A stretch of DNA of 64,000 bases from Acanthaster planci (taxonomy: Eukaryota; Echinodermata; Asteroidea; Valvatida; Acanthasteridae), in NCBI RefSeq assembly GCF_001949145.1, contig NW_019091478.1, positions 114,341 through 178,340 on the forward strand, read 5' to 3'. This document shows positions 1-40,384 of this stretch, in pieces. Below the pieces are notes generated by a model that saw only the letters and a list, made by a program, of their open reading frames with translations, did not search any database and was not told the DNA's origin. The position numbers were made by a program, and so were the translations under genes. Position 1 is the first letter of the stretch. Each line of letters opens with the position of its first letter.

Positions 1-29192
<29,192 letters not shown>

Positions 29193-29485
29193 AAAAAGTG
29201 GGCAGTCCTTTACAAATTTCCCCGAAAAATTGTTGGCTTTGTTGATTTTTTGTAAAGCCTCCCTGTGTCTTTCGTTATTGTTTTGTTTGTTTCTTTGACC
29301 ACGAGTGTACAATTTTGTTGAATGTGTCACTGCTTGAGAAAAGCTGCATTTTTAATGACAGGAAGTGAAGAAGGGTTGTTGAGATTCAGAAATCAGCCCG
29401 GCAAACACGAGCCGCAAAACAGGATTCTGAAGGAGTTCCGTTTTCGAAACCCCTTTCTTGTTTTGACTTAACAGATTTGTGATTA

Positions 29486-29772
29486 CAGTGGAACGCCGCT
29501 ATAGCGAACACGACGAGGTCCACGCCAAATGTTCGGGACAGCGGTCATTCGGTACAGCGAAATTAATGTATCTGTTCATTATTTTTGTTTTTTAATAAAT
29601 CTTGAGTTACAAAATTGATAATTAGTTTATCCTAAAATTTGTGAAGCTACCACTCAGGATTGATCTCTGATGCATGCTGTGGCGAATCTCGGTTGATTTG
29701 CTACTGCATAATGTTGGGAGCCAAGGACGATGTTTGTTACTGGCGAATGTTCGGTATCGCGGTGTTCCACTG
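29486..29772. mobile_element. Pogo/Tigger-like MITE, short copy, TA target duplication
   Basis: Ends CAGTGGAACGCCGCTATAGC and inverted GGTATCGCGGTGTTCCACTG, flanked by TA (29484-29485, 29773-29774). It matches the 22903-23351 copy but lacks about 160 bp of its interior. It lies just after the MEGF10-like stop codon and brings an AATAAA (29594-29599) into the 3' flank. Confidence 0.88.
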
Positions 29773-32700
29773 TAAAGCGTAACAAAAGTTTGTCTTTGAA
29801 TGAAAGGGACAGAATGACCGTTTGGATGCATGCCTGAAGAAAAAAGCTCTGCACAGTATTTTGAAGGCCTTTTGATGGCGTCCATTTGTAATGCGTATTT
29901 TGGGGCCAAAAAGTTTAATAATTAATAAAAATTTATAATAATAAAATTAATAAAAAGTATTCATACATACCTCAGAGAGTCTCCCCATTCCACAACATGC
30001 AACTTGACTGTGCATTAACATTTGATAGCCCACTGAGATGTGATAATGCCCGCTGTGTAAAACACACTGGTTCCTGGATACGAGACAGTTTTCTCGTTCC
30101 CTATTGGTCAAGAGTCCGTATGCAACACAGCACACAGAACGCTCCAGGCGTGCCCCAAGTCCATATACAAGGAGATTCTATTGGACAACTTGCAAAAGGG
30201 AAAATGAAAGTAAACTTTTGAAACAAAATCGTTGGAAACCCATCATAGATTGACATCTTTTGACTCTCTAACTACAAAGATATTTATGAATGGGAATTAA
30301 TGTGTACATGGTCGGCTCAGTAGACTGAACGCCGATAATGCCCTCGCCGCGCATTTAATACCGGCCAAGCACGTATTTATTTCCTTAATAAAATGAATAA
30401 AGGGCATTACCTGAATATGCAATATGAGTCTGGTGCAAAACACAAGGGAAACATCGATCTAGCACATTGGCCAAAGAAATTGCAGGGAAGCTACTTAAAA
30501 GTTGTTCCTCTTTATATTCTTGTATCTGGCGCGTTCAGATCTCAGACAAATTCTGAAAACAGTGGTACTGGTAACCGCACGACTATGTGCCTTTTACACA
30601 CTAGAGAGAGGTTGCCTGGTACTTGACAGATTAGCCATTCATATCATCTTGAAGTTGAAGAGAGTGCCAATGGGGAATGTGTGGCAAGTTGTGTTGAAGG
30701 GCATGGTAATTGGTGTAGTCATGGCATCCTATATAGGGTCAAATATTCTTAAATTTGGTTTAAAATAGTGTACATATATACATTGCAACCAACTTCTTTA
30801 TCAGTACACACTGTTTGTAACTGTAGTCTGTTAAGAACAGTGAAGTCAAATTATTGAGTCAGAAAGTGTGCATTTGCAAGGAAATGGAAATTGGTTTGTT
30901 TTGCTTGTTGCTAAGGATGGAGAAAACTACAAACGTATAATTGATTTCAATTGATGTCATGACGATTTTATATTATCGGTGAAAACTTAAAACTTAAGCT
31001 TGAAGGAAAGGTGCCTCGCAGTGATAGAGTTTGTCGTTATTACTTTGGGACAATTTCTGACTTGCTTTCTACACATTAAACAAGAAGTTATCAGATCAAG
31101 CAAAGAGAGAGATCATTTCGATTTTGAGTATAGCATATTTAGAATCAACAGGAATAGTTTTTAATGAGAATGTCAGAGAAGGTCTGAGCCTAAGATAGGC
31201 TGTTGACTCTTGGCTGATTCTTGAAACATTACAAGTCTAGCTACGGACTCTCGCTCTGAACAAAGCTCTGGGCCAAGTGAAATACGAGCTCACCTGTGAC
31301 AAAAGGTTAAAGGGTCAGTGCTGGAGTCAAATCAGTGAGCAGTTGTCTGAAAAGTCAAAGAAAACAGCATCCTTCAAGAACTCTTTAAAAATAACCAGAG
31401 GAAATGCCGTTTGATGTGTCCAAAGTATTGTTTTAAAATGTTATCTCTTAAATGTGCAAAGCCTTAAAATGTCCTCCCACCATAAATTAGATATGAAAAA
31501 AAATTCTTGTAAAGTATAGCTAAATTTTTATATTTTCTAAAAGTCATCGCCTTTTTGTAAGTGAAGGTCATCCAAATGAATTGTTGTCAATTGTAATTTC
31601 ACCTTTCATTGTATTCACAAGTTAGCCCTAATAGACAAAATCAATCACTGCAATAAGTCCAAAGTTTTTTTGCATAATGTAAGGCTTTAAAATATAGAAT
31701 TATGCAATTATAATGCAGAATCATCCTAGTCGTGGAGTCACTTCCAGTGTAACTAAAGACAAATTATGTATTGTCAATATTATGTAATCGGGATTTTACA
31801 GATTTTTCCAATTTGAGCAGAATAACTGATATCAGATATTTTGCTGGTAAAATTGTTAGTAAAATTCCGCCTTAGTTCCCCCTGAAGTTTTTCACAATCA
31901 TTAAGCCTGATATCTTGCTGAACATTAAAATTCAGAACTTGTTTTTTATCGAAATTGATTAATGAACCCATTGGCATGACAACCAAACAGTTATCCTCTG
32001 CAACTTCCTTAGTGAAGCCTTTCACTGTGATTGAGTATCAGCATTTATATAAACAAAAGTGTACGTTGAAATTTTACAGAGTAATTGAAACAAGTTGATA
32101 TACTGTATTTGTTTAAATTTGTTTACAGTGTACGTTCATCATGGGACTTGGGTTTCTTGTATGCTTTCAAAATTTTAAGCTACTTTAAGTGCTTTGACGT
32201 GTTTGCAACAGTAATATTATCCAGAGCTGGGCTCCTTTTGCGCCAAGTGTTGCCGGTATATATACCGTTTGTGCATCTATCCATTGGGGAAATATTTGGA
32301 GATGACATTGAAAACATTTTTTTCTGAGCAGAGTTCATCTGTGATTGGAATGGGGGAGAAGCTGTGATTTGTTCCCTGTTCATGTGTGGAGACGCCAGTC
32401 AATCTTTCCTCCCAACTCCGTGATTTTCCTCCCTCGCCTTCAAAACCGACATCTGTGGTCCCAACTAACAAAGTTAATTGCAAGTCACCAGAGCCATGTT
32501 GGAAAAAAATCTTGTACAGTGTCAGTCAATAAGAACCGTGAACATTTTCCACCAACGTAATGCCCACTTTCATCAGGATGCCAAGTTGAGGGGGCACGTC
32601 CCAACAAAGAGCTCAGTTTGCTCCTTCCGGTGCTCAAACGAACTTACCAAAACAAAGTGGCTTCGGCTCAACCCTGTTTTTCCCATCGTGATAAATTCTT

Positions 32701-33523
32701 CTTCACTGGATTGATTCATTCCTCCATGATTGATTGTGGCTCAGAAAAGCCAATCAAATCTTTCAATTTTTCAAGATCAACCCCCAAATGATCTTCCTGT
32801 TAGTGGGATTTGGTTCCACAGTAAGAAAAAAGTGCACTTAGATCTTGCTAAGTGTATCAGTCAAATTTCTCTGGGTTGATGGCAATACTCAGCTTGTTCT
32901 TTAAGCTTGTCTGTAAATACCACTAAGTATAAATGACCTGTTTACAGAGATGTTTTGTCAGCATTCTTTGATGTTTTGATAGGCCAGTGTATTGTTATTT
33001 TGGTTAGTGTATCTGCATAAATAGACATGTAAAAAAGAGCAATGTTCCACTTCCATATAATTTGGAAATCAGAATATTACGTATTCCCTGGGAATTCAGG
33101 TGACTTGGACTTCTTAGCTCCAGTATTATTTTTTATATGTGCAACAGTTATTATGCAAAAGTAATTTGTTTTGATTGCACTCTATTTGTGATTTTGCATC
33201 AAACTAAATGCTGATGGAGAAAAATTGCTTTTGGCTACTCTTGCAATCGGATTGCAATGGCATTTCATGTAATTTTTGTACTAGAAAATGAAAAAATCTT
33301 TATTTTTCGAGCGAATTTACGTTTTGTTGCAAGTATTTCAAGAGCTTCATGAAACAATTTCAAACCCTGTGTTAAAAATGCTTTCTTTTCGTTATTTTCA
33401 AGTTTGTGTATCCATTTGCTATGAATTTTCATTTTGTAATTGAATGATTGTACAGATAGATTTGTAGTCTTTGATTATTAAAATTCTTAAGTCTGAAATA
33501 TCCCTTGCAGAATGCAAAATGTA

Positions 33524-33529
33524 AATAAA
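33524..33529 (+). promoter_or_regulatory. Candidate polyadenylation signal for the MEGF10-like transcript
   Basis: AATAAA about 4.3 kb after the stop codon. No clear downstream GT-rich element. The MITE-borne AATAAA at 29594 is an alternative. Confidence 0.2.
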
Positions 33530-34497
33530 TGCACATACAAGTATAATTCAAACAGTGTTACCAAAGTCCTGTCCACTTCACACAAAAAGCATCTTTTGAA
33601 ACTGCTTCTCAAAATTGAAGCAAACCAGCTGGAACGTGTGGACCTTTTTTAACGCTCCTTTATGAAAGAAGACTTTTCCTTAGTCGTCTATTCTTCCAGC
33701 CGGAGCACAGGTTTTAGTCATGGTTGATGGGTTGCTGTGCCAAAACAGAGCCACATGTCACTTGTTTCTAAACTTTCAAGACATAGTTTAATAAGTAACA
33801 TTTTTTGTATATTTTGGCTGCACTGCACAACTATTTCAAAGTCGCGAACACTATATAAACAAAAACCTTTACAAATAAACTTGTGCTTTGTATAGGCCCC
33901 GAGCTGGACCAAGAGAGGGCGCAATTTTCCTAGCAATGGTAGTAACAGCGTATCGCTGGTTCACGCACGACTAAGGACCGCAAACGTGGCCCGCCCGTCG
34001 CCTCTCGACAAACAAAATGAATACTCCCGACCAACATGGATCTTTTTAACCAATGAGGGGGTGCTTCTGCTCTCAGAGCCTTTCTGACGTTTCAAACATT
34101 CTTCTATTGGCTTCGACCCCCCCCCCGGTGCCATCGAATCACAGACTCGTCTAATAGATTCATGAAACCCCCTCCCGTATTAACATGTGGCCAACTGCTC
34201 GACACAAGGCCAGCATTTATTTTACTTGATTACAAACATAGCACGAACTTTGCAATTTTAAAGGATCGGAGGGCTGAAAGAAACCAAAAATTAAACGCTA
34301 AAGTTTTTTTCCTATTATTAACTTCTCCAGGGTCGGAAGGGGAAAATTGAATTTTGTCCATAATGTGTCCACTGTCGTGAAAAATAAAAACTGTTTCATT
34401 TTCCCCTAAAACTGCATCATTCGGAGTCAGCATGTTCATTCAAGATGCGGCTGCGTTGGAGAGCAGCATGGTTACGCAACTTACGGATACGTGCCGT

Positions 34498-34505
34498 GGG
34501 CGGGG
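34498..34505 (+). promoter_or_regulatory. GC box upstream of MIC13
   Basis: GGGCGGGG about 325 bp before the MIC13 start codon, in a short CpG-bearing stretch. It is compatible with a TATA-less housekeeping promoter. Not demonstrated. Confidence 0.3.
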
Positions 34506-34824
34506 CTTACTGGATCGGTCTATTTGAGCATGAAGGAAGGAAACACCATTTTTCCTCCATGATTTGAGACAAGAGTTTGGGATATTTTTCATTTGATTCC
34601 AAGAGTTAACTTTTAAAGGAAACATGTCATAAGTGTCTATTTGATTCACTTTTTATGCGTCTGTATACTCCTTTTCAATGTATGAAGACTATTTGAAATC
34701 CTTTTAGAGTTAATTAATGGCCATGGTTAAGTGGTAAAACCGACCAACTAGAGTTTACCGAATGAGGGCGGTAAATCGATCACCGTATACTAGTACAGTA
34801 TAGGTTTTGAAGTGCAGAAACGCT

Positions 34825-34835
34825 GAAAATGGCCG
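34825..34835 (+). promoter_or_regulatory. YY1-like motif overlapping the MIC13 start codon
   Basis: GAAAATGGCCG fits the AAnATGGC core that YY1 binds and that often overlaps the start codon of nuclear-encoded mitochondrial genes. The match is by eye. Confidence 0.35.
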
Positions 34836-34848
34836 TTGCAGTTATCAA
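34829..34848 (+). CDS. MICOS13: MIC13 coding exon 1 (20 nt)
   Basis: ATGGCCGTTGCAGTTATCAA, followed by donor GTAAGA. It encodes MAVAVI plus two bases of a lysine codon completed by the next exon. Confidence 0.82.
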
Positions 34849-37589
34849 GTAAGATGATCAAGAGCATTTTCGTTGTGGTTTTTAGTGAACAAAAACTTTA
34901 CGTTTGGGTCAGTCTGTTGTATCAGTGAAATGCTAAATTTCTCCTCTTAGTGTTGGCAGAGATCATGTCGAAAATAATTCGAATTATTGCCGTGGAAGCA
35001 AGACAAATTATGTGTTCATTTTCATGTTCAGACGTACAGTGACGTAAACAGTCGCCCCGTTTCCACTTCGCCCCATCATTCGCCCCGCCGCCACTTGCTA
35101 TAAGCTTTATTGAAAATACTGCATGGGTGATTTTGCACAATGGTAGAAAAGCATTGTGGGAAGGAAAATGGGGCAATGTTTGCTCCTTTTCCTTCCTACA
35201 ATGCCTTTCTACCATTGTGCAAAATCATCCATAGGCAAGTTATTTAGCGCCAAGTCCACTTTGCCTCATGTCCGCTTTGCCCCAGCCATGCTTGAACGTG
35301 TTTGGAAACTGACACAAACAAGGCACATTTCTTGTTGCATGGATTAACACCATGTGACAATGGACATGATGGATTTGGTAATAAAATTGCAGGGCTCGCA
35401 GAATCGGTAGTCTGACATCCCGGGACAACCAGAATACATGTATTTTGTTGGGCAACCAAATGTTCCAGGCTGCCATCCAGACGGGCAAGCACCTGATTTT
35501 GTCAACACATTTTGTTGCCCGGCGTTTTGGACATTTCAGCACTGTGCACCGAAAAAAGATTGCAAAAAAAGACTGCAAAAAAAAATTGACATCCTAACCT
35601 TGATGTTGCACAACTGTACATGTTTGGGTAGGAGCACCATGGTACGTACGGTCGAATCGTGCACTGTGATACGTCTGGTCGAATCGTTGGCATGAACAAC
35701 GCAGCCGCGTCTGTATTCAGTCGTTTTCCTTGTTTGGGATCACGAAAACGAGATTCAGTCATATTACAGCTCAATTATCATCAAATTCCAATGAAATGTA
35801 TGTGTATATTTTCAAATTTTGAGCTTTAAATTTGTCTTACAAGGTCAACAAAAGTGACGACAACACTTTTCCTTGTTCTTGATGTGTTTTTTTTTACCTG
35901 CAAGGGGCCTGGGTAAGTTGGCCATAGGGGCTGGTGCCGTGTACGTGACTGTGGATCAAGGCATCTGGAGTGCGTCACCCGAGGGCACCAGCACTCTGCG
36001 CAACCTCACCGGTGCGTACAGCATCCCTAGCCGGGAGGATTATCTGCAGCAGGTAACCACGGCCAACAGTCAGGAGTTAACGGTTCAGAGTGTTGCAGTG
36101 ACCTGTTGCTAACTGCGCAATGCCGCTTTGTTGTGATTTTGTGGAGCTGTTCAACCGATAAGCTATTTCTAGAAGTCTATTTCAGGGGCATGAAGCTGGA
36201 GACATTTGTTTTGGTGGTAAGGAGGGAACCCAGCCCTTGATTTCTGTTTGTTTTTTTTGTGCCCCATGATTTTTAGATGCCGTCAGCCAAAGGGATTGTG
36301 ACACAGCTACAAGAAGGCTGGAACTCAGGTTGGTTTGACTGTGAGACTATCTGTGAGGTGTACATAATGGAGGAAGCACTAAAGGTCAAGGGTGGATCCA
36401 GCTCCAATGGTTTTCTTGGGGGGGGGGGACAAAACAAGTACGCAGCGTCCCCGGTGCACTTTTACATTAACTGATCGCACCAGTCACAACTAAGCAGCTG
36501 CTAAGAAAGAATATCCTCAATGAAATGACTCTGTCCATACAAAACAACATCCATACTTCAGCACTTTAATATGTTTACTTTTTATTGCTCCAAAAATCCT
36601 CACCAGTTTCTTTTTTTTTGTGGGGGGGGGCATGGCATGTGGCAGGCAAAATAAACCGTATTTGCTGTTGGCTTTGATGTCAATAACTGATGATAGGAGA
36701 TCCTAGCCAACGAGACATGTTTCTGATCTAAACAACTCTCTTCAGAGCCACCTGTTCAACCATAGTCATATTTCCATACCATTCAGTGACAGACTTCATC
36801 AATACACTTCTGCCACTGCACAACAAAACTGGACCAACAAGTTCCTCTGCTCTCATTTGGTCGTCTTTTCATGGTCAAGTGACGGCCTAAATCAAACTGA
36901 ATCAACAAAGATGAAGCCTGCATACATGTATTAACCCTAGCCCTCCAGGGTAGTTTGGCTAGGAACCCTGCCAGACACATCAGTCTGCCTCATTTGTCAA
37001 AGTGCCTGGTGTAACAAGATCCAACATGTCAATTCTCCCCATTGTCAAACAGCCTGAGAGTCTTTGGTTGTCCAAACTATACAGGGAACCGGACTAGGTA
37101 CTTACAGATAATTATAAAGATGAACAAAGAATATGACCGGAGCGGGATTTGAACCTGCGACCTCTGGGATGCCGTACTGGTGCTCTACCAACTGAGCTAT
37201 CCAGCCCTATGTTGGTGGCTCTTCCCATTTGTCAGTATCTTTCTTTGGGGGTGCTAGTCAGTAGTATTAATTAGTTTAATCTGTATCATTCTGTGTTAAA
37301 TTTTGGTTGTGTCATGCATTTTGTGTGTCTTTTAGCAGATAATTTTAGAATGACATTGCTGGGGATTATCAATGCTGCATTCAATCCATGCTGCATTTAC
37401 CAGATAAACTCTTGCTTGCATCCGATGAAGTGAACATTACACAGAAAGTTAGCACTGATTGTTTTGATCGCTCGTTTAGGTGTCAAGAGTACATTTGCAT
37501 ACGTAGCAGCTGCACCTGAGAAGGTTGGATATCTAGCCAGTTCAACCAGGAGCTGGTTTGTGGACTCAACTAGCGGAAGCGATAATTGA
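34829..37589 (+). CDS. MICOS13: MICOS complex subunit MIC13 (QIL1)
   Basis: Small inner-membrane protein that bridges the MIC60 and MIC10 parts of the MICOS complex and is needed for cristae junctions. Four coding exons (34829-34848, 35905-36052, 36277-36328, 37480-37589) join at compatible phases into 109 residues, against 118 in human. Residues 1-7 are MAVAVIK. About 8-24 form a Gly-rich membrane segment (GLGKLAIGAGAVYVTVDQ), matching the GSVAGGAVYLVYDQ of human MIC13. The later WNSGVKSTF...AAPEKVGYL corresponds to human WNAGIMTV...VAPSKAREY. The start codon was chosen because it gives the expected short N-terminus and joins by GTAAGA to the next exon. An AATAAA at 37963 follows. Recognition rests on these two blocks and on length. 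Confidence 0.88.
35123..35232. mobile_element. Compact foldback element in MIC13 intron 1
   Basis: ATGGGTGATTTTGCACAATG on the left is mirrored by CATTGTGCAAAATCATCCAT on the right. Arms of about 45 bp enclose a very short loop, so the whole 110 bp could form one hairpin. Confidence 0.85.
35905..36052 (+). CDS. MICOS13: MIC13 coding exon 2: membrane segment
   Basis: Acceptor ACCTGCAAG, donor CAG|GTAACC. Encodes GLGKLAIGAGAVYVTVDQGI through SREDYLQQ, residues 8-56. The phases (2 in, 0 out) fit its neighbours. Confidence 0.88.
36277..36328 (+). CDS. MICOS13: MIC13 coding exon 3 (52 nt)
   Basis: Encodes MPSAKGIVTQLQEGWNS, residues 57-73, plus one base. Acceptor ATTTTTAG; donor CAG|GTTGGT. Reading through the donor gives an unrelated Gly-rich tail, whereas splicing gives the conserved WNxGV block. 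Confidence 0.83.
37078..37262 (-). repeat. tRNA-derived SINE-like copy C in MIC13 intron 3
   Basis: On the minus strand it has box A (TAGCTCAGTTGGTAGAGC) and box B (GGTTCAAATCC). It shares more than 150 bp with copy A at 20871-21060. The acceptor ends GGGCTGG and CTCCGGTC do not pair, so it is scored as a SINE, not a tRNA gene. Confidence 0.78.
37480..37589 (+). CDS. MICOS13: MIC13 coding exon 4 and stop
   Basis: Encodes VKSTFAYVAAAPEKVGYLAS and a short Ser-rich end, then TGA at 37587-37589. Acceptor CTCGTTTAG. Confidence 0.85.
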
Positions 37590-37962
37590 TAAACCAAATG
37601 TGCATGAACATTTCAAGGCACCCTTGTAACAAAGGTGAGTTTGTAAATATCAAGGAATCAGAAAAAGAAACTTTTAAAACTCTTGATTCTGTTGTAGTTT
37701 GGGGTTTTTAACTCCTTTCAAAATTGGAATCGCATGTGCTGATTGGTCAAACCCATGTAAGTGTGGTTCCGAGGGAGGGCGCATGGCTGCAAAGGATGAA
37801 CAATCTTGTTTGTCCAGACAACAGCGGGCTTGCCCAGTCAAACTGTACCAACAAGTGTTAAGGAAATCACCTGACAGCCAGTCCAGTGTCTGTATTGTAA
37901 AACTAACTGTGTAGGCCAATATGTTGCAGAGTGTGCTCATCTGTTTTTATGAAGGTTTATTC

Positions 37963-37968
37963 AATAAA
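37963..37968 (+). promoter_or_regulatory. Polyadenylation signal, probably of MIC13
   Basis: AATAAA 374 bases after the MIC13 stop codon and about 400 bases before the zinc-finger start codon. Confidence 0.5.
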
Positions 37969-38373
37969 GTTTCAAAATTAAATTTAGCTTCAACGTATGT
38001 TGTCAGTGTCTACTTTTCTGCAGGACATGCATTTGTTTAATTTGATGGAAGCTTTTTGGTTGGGTAAGGGTTCATGACATTACTAACTCTGTTTTCTTTA
38101 CTCATTATTTGCAGATCTTCTTTGGTGTGAAGCTATGATTGCAACCACGTGTGTAGCCTAGAGTTTTGGTTTCCAAAATCACCCTCCTTACACCAGGATA
38201 TTTTGAGTGGCCGTTGTTAAACTTTTGAAGAAAATAAGGGAGATTGCCACAACAACTACTTCAGAGTGGATGTTGCCAGCATTTACTGTGTAAATTGTTT
38301 AATTAGACTGACTGGATATTTTTTTTTGAGAGCTTTTGGTACTCAACTGTAGCATGATGTAAAATGTAAAGAG

Positions 38374-39402
38374 ATGCCCCCAAAAACTACAAATCGAAAA
38401 ATACGACAGATTCTTCCTAAAACACCTGTGCCGGAGGAGAAACCTTGCAAAAAAAGTCGTAATGCCAAAAATGAAAGTCATGTGTGCGAGACCTGTTCAA
38501 AGGAATACACGCGAGTGAGTCGGTACAGGGCCCACGTGAGGCTGCATACCGGAGAGCTGCCCTTTGCGTGCAGCTCTTGCGACAAGCGTTTTCGCTGCGC
38601 CGAGAGCCTGAATACCCACAAGGCGGTCCATTCCAACGAGAGGTCATTCGCGTGCGACCAGTGCAGCAGGAAGTACAAGACCTCGCACCAGCTGCGGAAG
38701 CATCAGCGCCTGGTGAGACTGGCTGTCTCCAGGGGTGAGCCCAATGACCACAGCCCAGTCAAGTGCAAGCTTTGCTCCTTCCGCATCATGTCAAAGAGCG
38801 AGGGGCGGCGGCACGCTCGCACACACCGCAAGAAGCAGCGCCCCTACGTCTGCAGCTTCTGCAAGGCGCGCTTCGGCCAGCTAGAGGAGCTGGGGAGGCA
38901 TGAGCGAAAGCGGCAGTGCCTGGCCCCTGCTGATGGGGATGCACCTGCGGAAATCGAGGACTGCCGTAAATGCAGGAAGATCTTTGGAGGTGGCAGTAGC
39001 AGCAACACCGACCCACAGCAGCAGCTGAAGATGGCCTGCCGGCTACAGCACATCCACCAAATTCACAGCTACTCCAAAGCCCCACGCCACCAGACCTGCC
39101 ACAGGTGCGGTGAGAAATTCACAAGCGGCCGGAGCCTGGGCAGGCACCTGGCCACACACTTTGAGATTGATCTGTACAGGTGCAACTCCTGTCATACAGA
39201 GTTTAAAGACAAGGCAAGCTACAAAGAACATGACTGTTCAAAAATGCCAAACGCTTGTGGAAAACCTATCCTGGTGGTGAAGTTTTTGCCTCATGTTGCA
39301 GTTCGGGAACCTGATGTCTTCCTGCCAACATCAATTCTTGAAAGTGAACAAGGAGCCATTAACTCTCAAATCAGCCAGACTTTTGATCTGATGACATCCT
39401 GA
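38374..39402 (+). CDS. C2H2 zinc-finger protein, single coding exon
   Basis: 342 residues, probably a nuclear DNA-binding protein. Canonical C-X2-C-X12-H-X3-H fingers are at residues 38-58, 66-86, 131-151 and 242-262. Fingers at 94-110 and 160-182 lack a normal second histidine (the latter could be C2HC). Residues 197-231 look like a finger with a long Gly/Ser/Gln insertion in the loop, and 270-288 end in H-D-C (C2HC). The TGELPF and SNERSF linkers after fingers 1 and 2 resemble the TGEKP linker of tandem DNA-binding fingers. The basic N-terminus (residues 1-35) and the C-terminus (289-342) show no known domain such as KRAB, BTB or SCAN. The ATG used is the first in frame. The middle of the frame is much more GC-rich than its flanks. 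I cannot assign an orthologue. Confidence 0.87.
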   Translation: MPPKTTNRKIRQILPKTPVPEEKPCKKSRNAKNESHVCETCSKEYTRVSRYRAHVRLHTGELPFACSSCDKRFRCAESLNTHKAVHSNERSFACDQCSRKYKTSHQLRKHQRLVRLAVSRGEPNDHSPVKCKLCSFRIMSKSEGRRHARTHRKKQRPYVCSFCKARFGQLEELGRHERKRQCLAPADGDAPAEIEDCRKCRKIFGGGSSSNTDPQQQLKMACRLQHIHQIHSYSKAPRHQTCHRCGEKFTSGRSLGRHLATHFEIDLYRCNSCHTEFKDKASYKEHDCSKMPNACGKPILVVKFLPHVAVREPDVFLPTSILESEQGAINSQISQTFDLMTS

Positions 39403-40283
39403 ATGAAATGTTGAACTCTCAAACAGTAATGAGGACTGTTTATAGAACATAACAAGCTTCATGAACATTGGCTTTACTAGTTTTTCTAAAAATGATACAA
39501 TGTTACTTTAGTTTAAACAGATTTACTCCGATTCTCTGAAGGATTTTTTTCAGCAGGGAAACCGGAATAATCCAAGTCCAACATTAAATAGGGACCCATT
39601 GACTGTGTCTTCGTCCTGCAACTTTCAAAGGCCATCTTACGCCAAGAAAATTAACACCTCAAATCCTTCAAAATCCTTCATGCTTGCTGGTGGATATTGG
39701 AATGAATAGGGCTCAGGTTGAAGTACACGCATTCTCAAATTGAACAAGTCGTAAGCCATGAGCATGTTCTTTGCAGCAAGCCAGTGGACATTTTGTGAAA
39801 GTTTTCAAATCATTTCTTCCTCATAAATGATCCTGTCAATATAGTCATTTTGATGTCGCCAGAAAGAGATAAGGCAGTCTACACATAAAAATGATGCATG
39901 TAAGATTTGCAAAATGTTACCCAAAACTCTAATACCTTTCAGTGTTCACTTCATCTTTGTTTTTATTGTCCACGCTTTGCTGTCCGGTTCTCCTGTGTAC
40001 GGTAGTTTTGCAGTAACTGTTGATTCTGGAATGATTTGTAAAAAAATTACAAAGGTATAAGGTTGTTGAATTCTGTTTTTGTTCAGCAATAATTTGATTA
40101 TAATACCCACGCACATTCAATGTGTGAAAGACTTCAGGACTGTATTAGTTGAAACCCCAGCAATAGTCGAAAACAAAAAAGAAATTTCAACTTGTATTTT
40201 TGTCCAGTCTGTATAACAAATCGCAGACGAATCTTATCTGTCATGAGGATCAGAGAAATTTGTCTCGTGTTACGTGAAAGGTG

Positions 40284-40362
40284 CAGATGTAGCAGCGGGT
40301 ACATCTCCCCGGCGCAAATCCATCCTTGAAATAGTTGTTCGCGGTACCCGCTGCTACATCTG
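40284..40362. repeat. Perfect 19-bp inverted repeat, possible hairpin
   Basis: CAGATGTAGCAGCGGGTAC at 40284-40302 and its exact reverse complement at 40344-40362, separated by 41 bases that include ATCCTTGAAATAG, a word also found near 59330. Adjoins the SINE-like element that follows. Confidence 0.85.
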
Positions 40363-40384
40363 ATTCGAACCGGCCAGACGACAC

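Larger units (their letters stand above)
29193..34828. other. 3' untranslated/intergenic region between the MEGF10-like gene and MIC13
   Basis: 5.6 kb, AT-rich, without a supported gene. It holds the MITE at 29486-29772. About 30.8-33.5 kb is repeat-poor and could be long 3' UTR. An AATAAA at 33524-33529 is one candidate polyadenylation signal. The last kilobase is more GC-rich and is probably the MIC13 promoter. Confidence 0.5.

Noticed and set aside
29594-29599. AATAAA as the definite receptor polyadenylation site
   Set aside because: It lies inside a MITE whose other copy also sits in an intron, so the motif alone is weak evidence. Kept only as an alternative.
36277-36474. Reading MIC13 exon 3 through as an independent 65-residue protein
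   Set aside because: The frame after WNSG turns into unrelated Gly-rich sequence, whereas splicing at 36328/37480 yields the conserved MIC13 continuation.
37133-37208. Minus-strand tRNA gene
   Set aside because: Box A and B are present but the acceptor stem and anticodon stem do not pair, and flanking sequence is shared with another copy at 20.9 kb. Classified as a tRNA-derived SINE.
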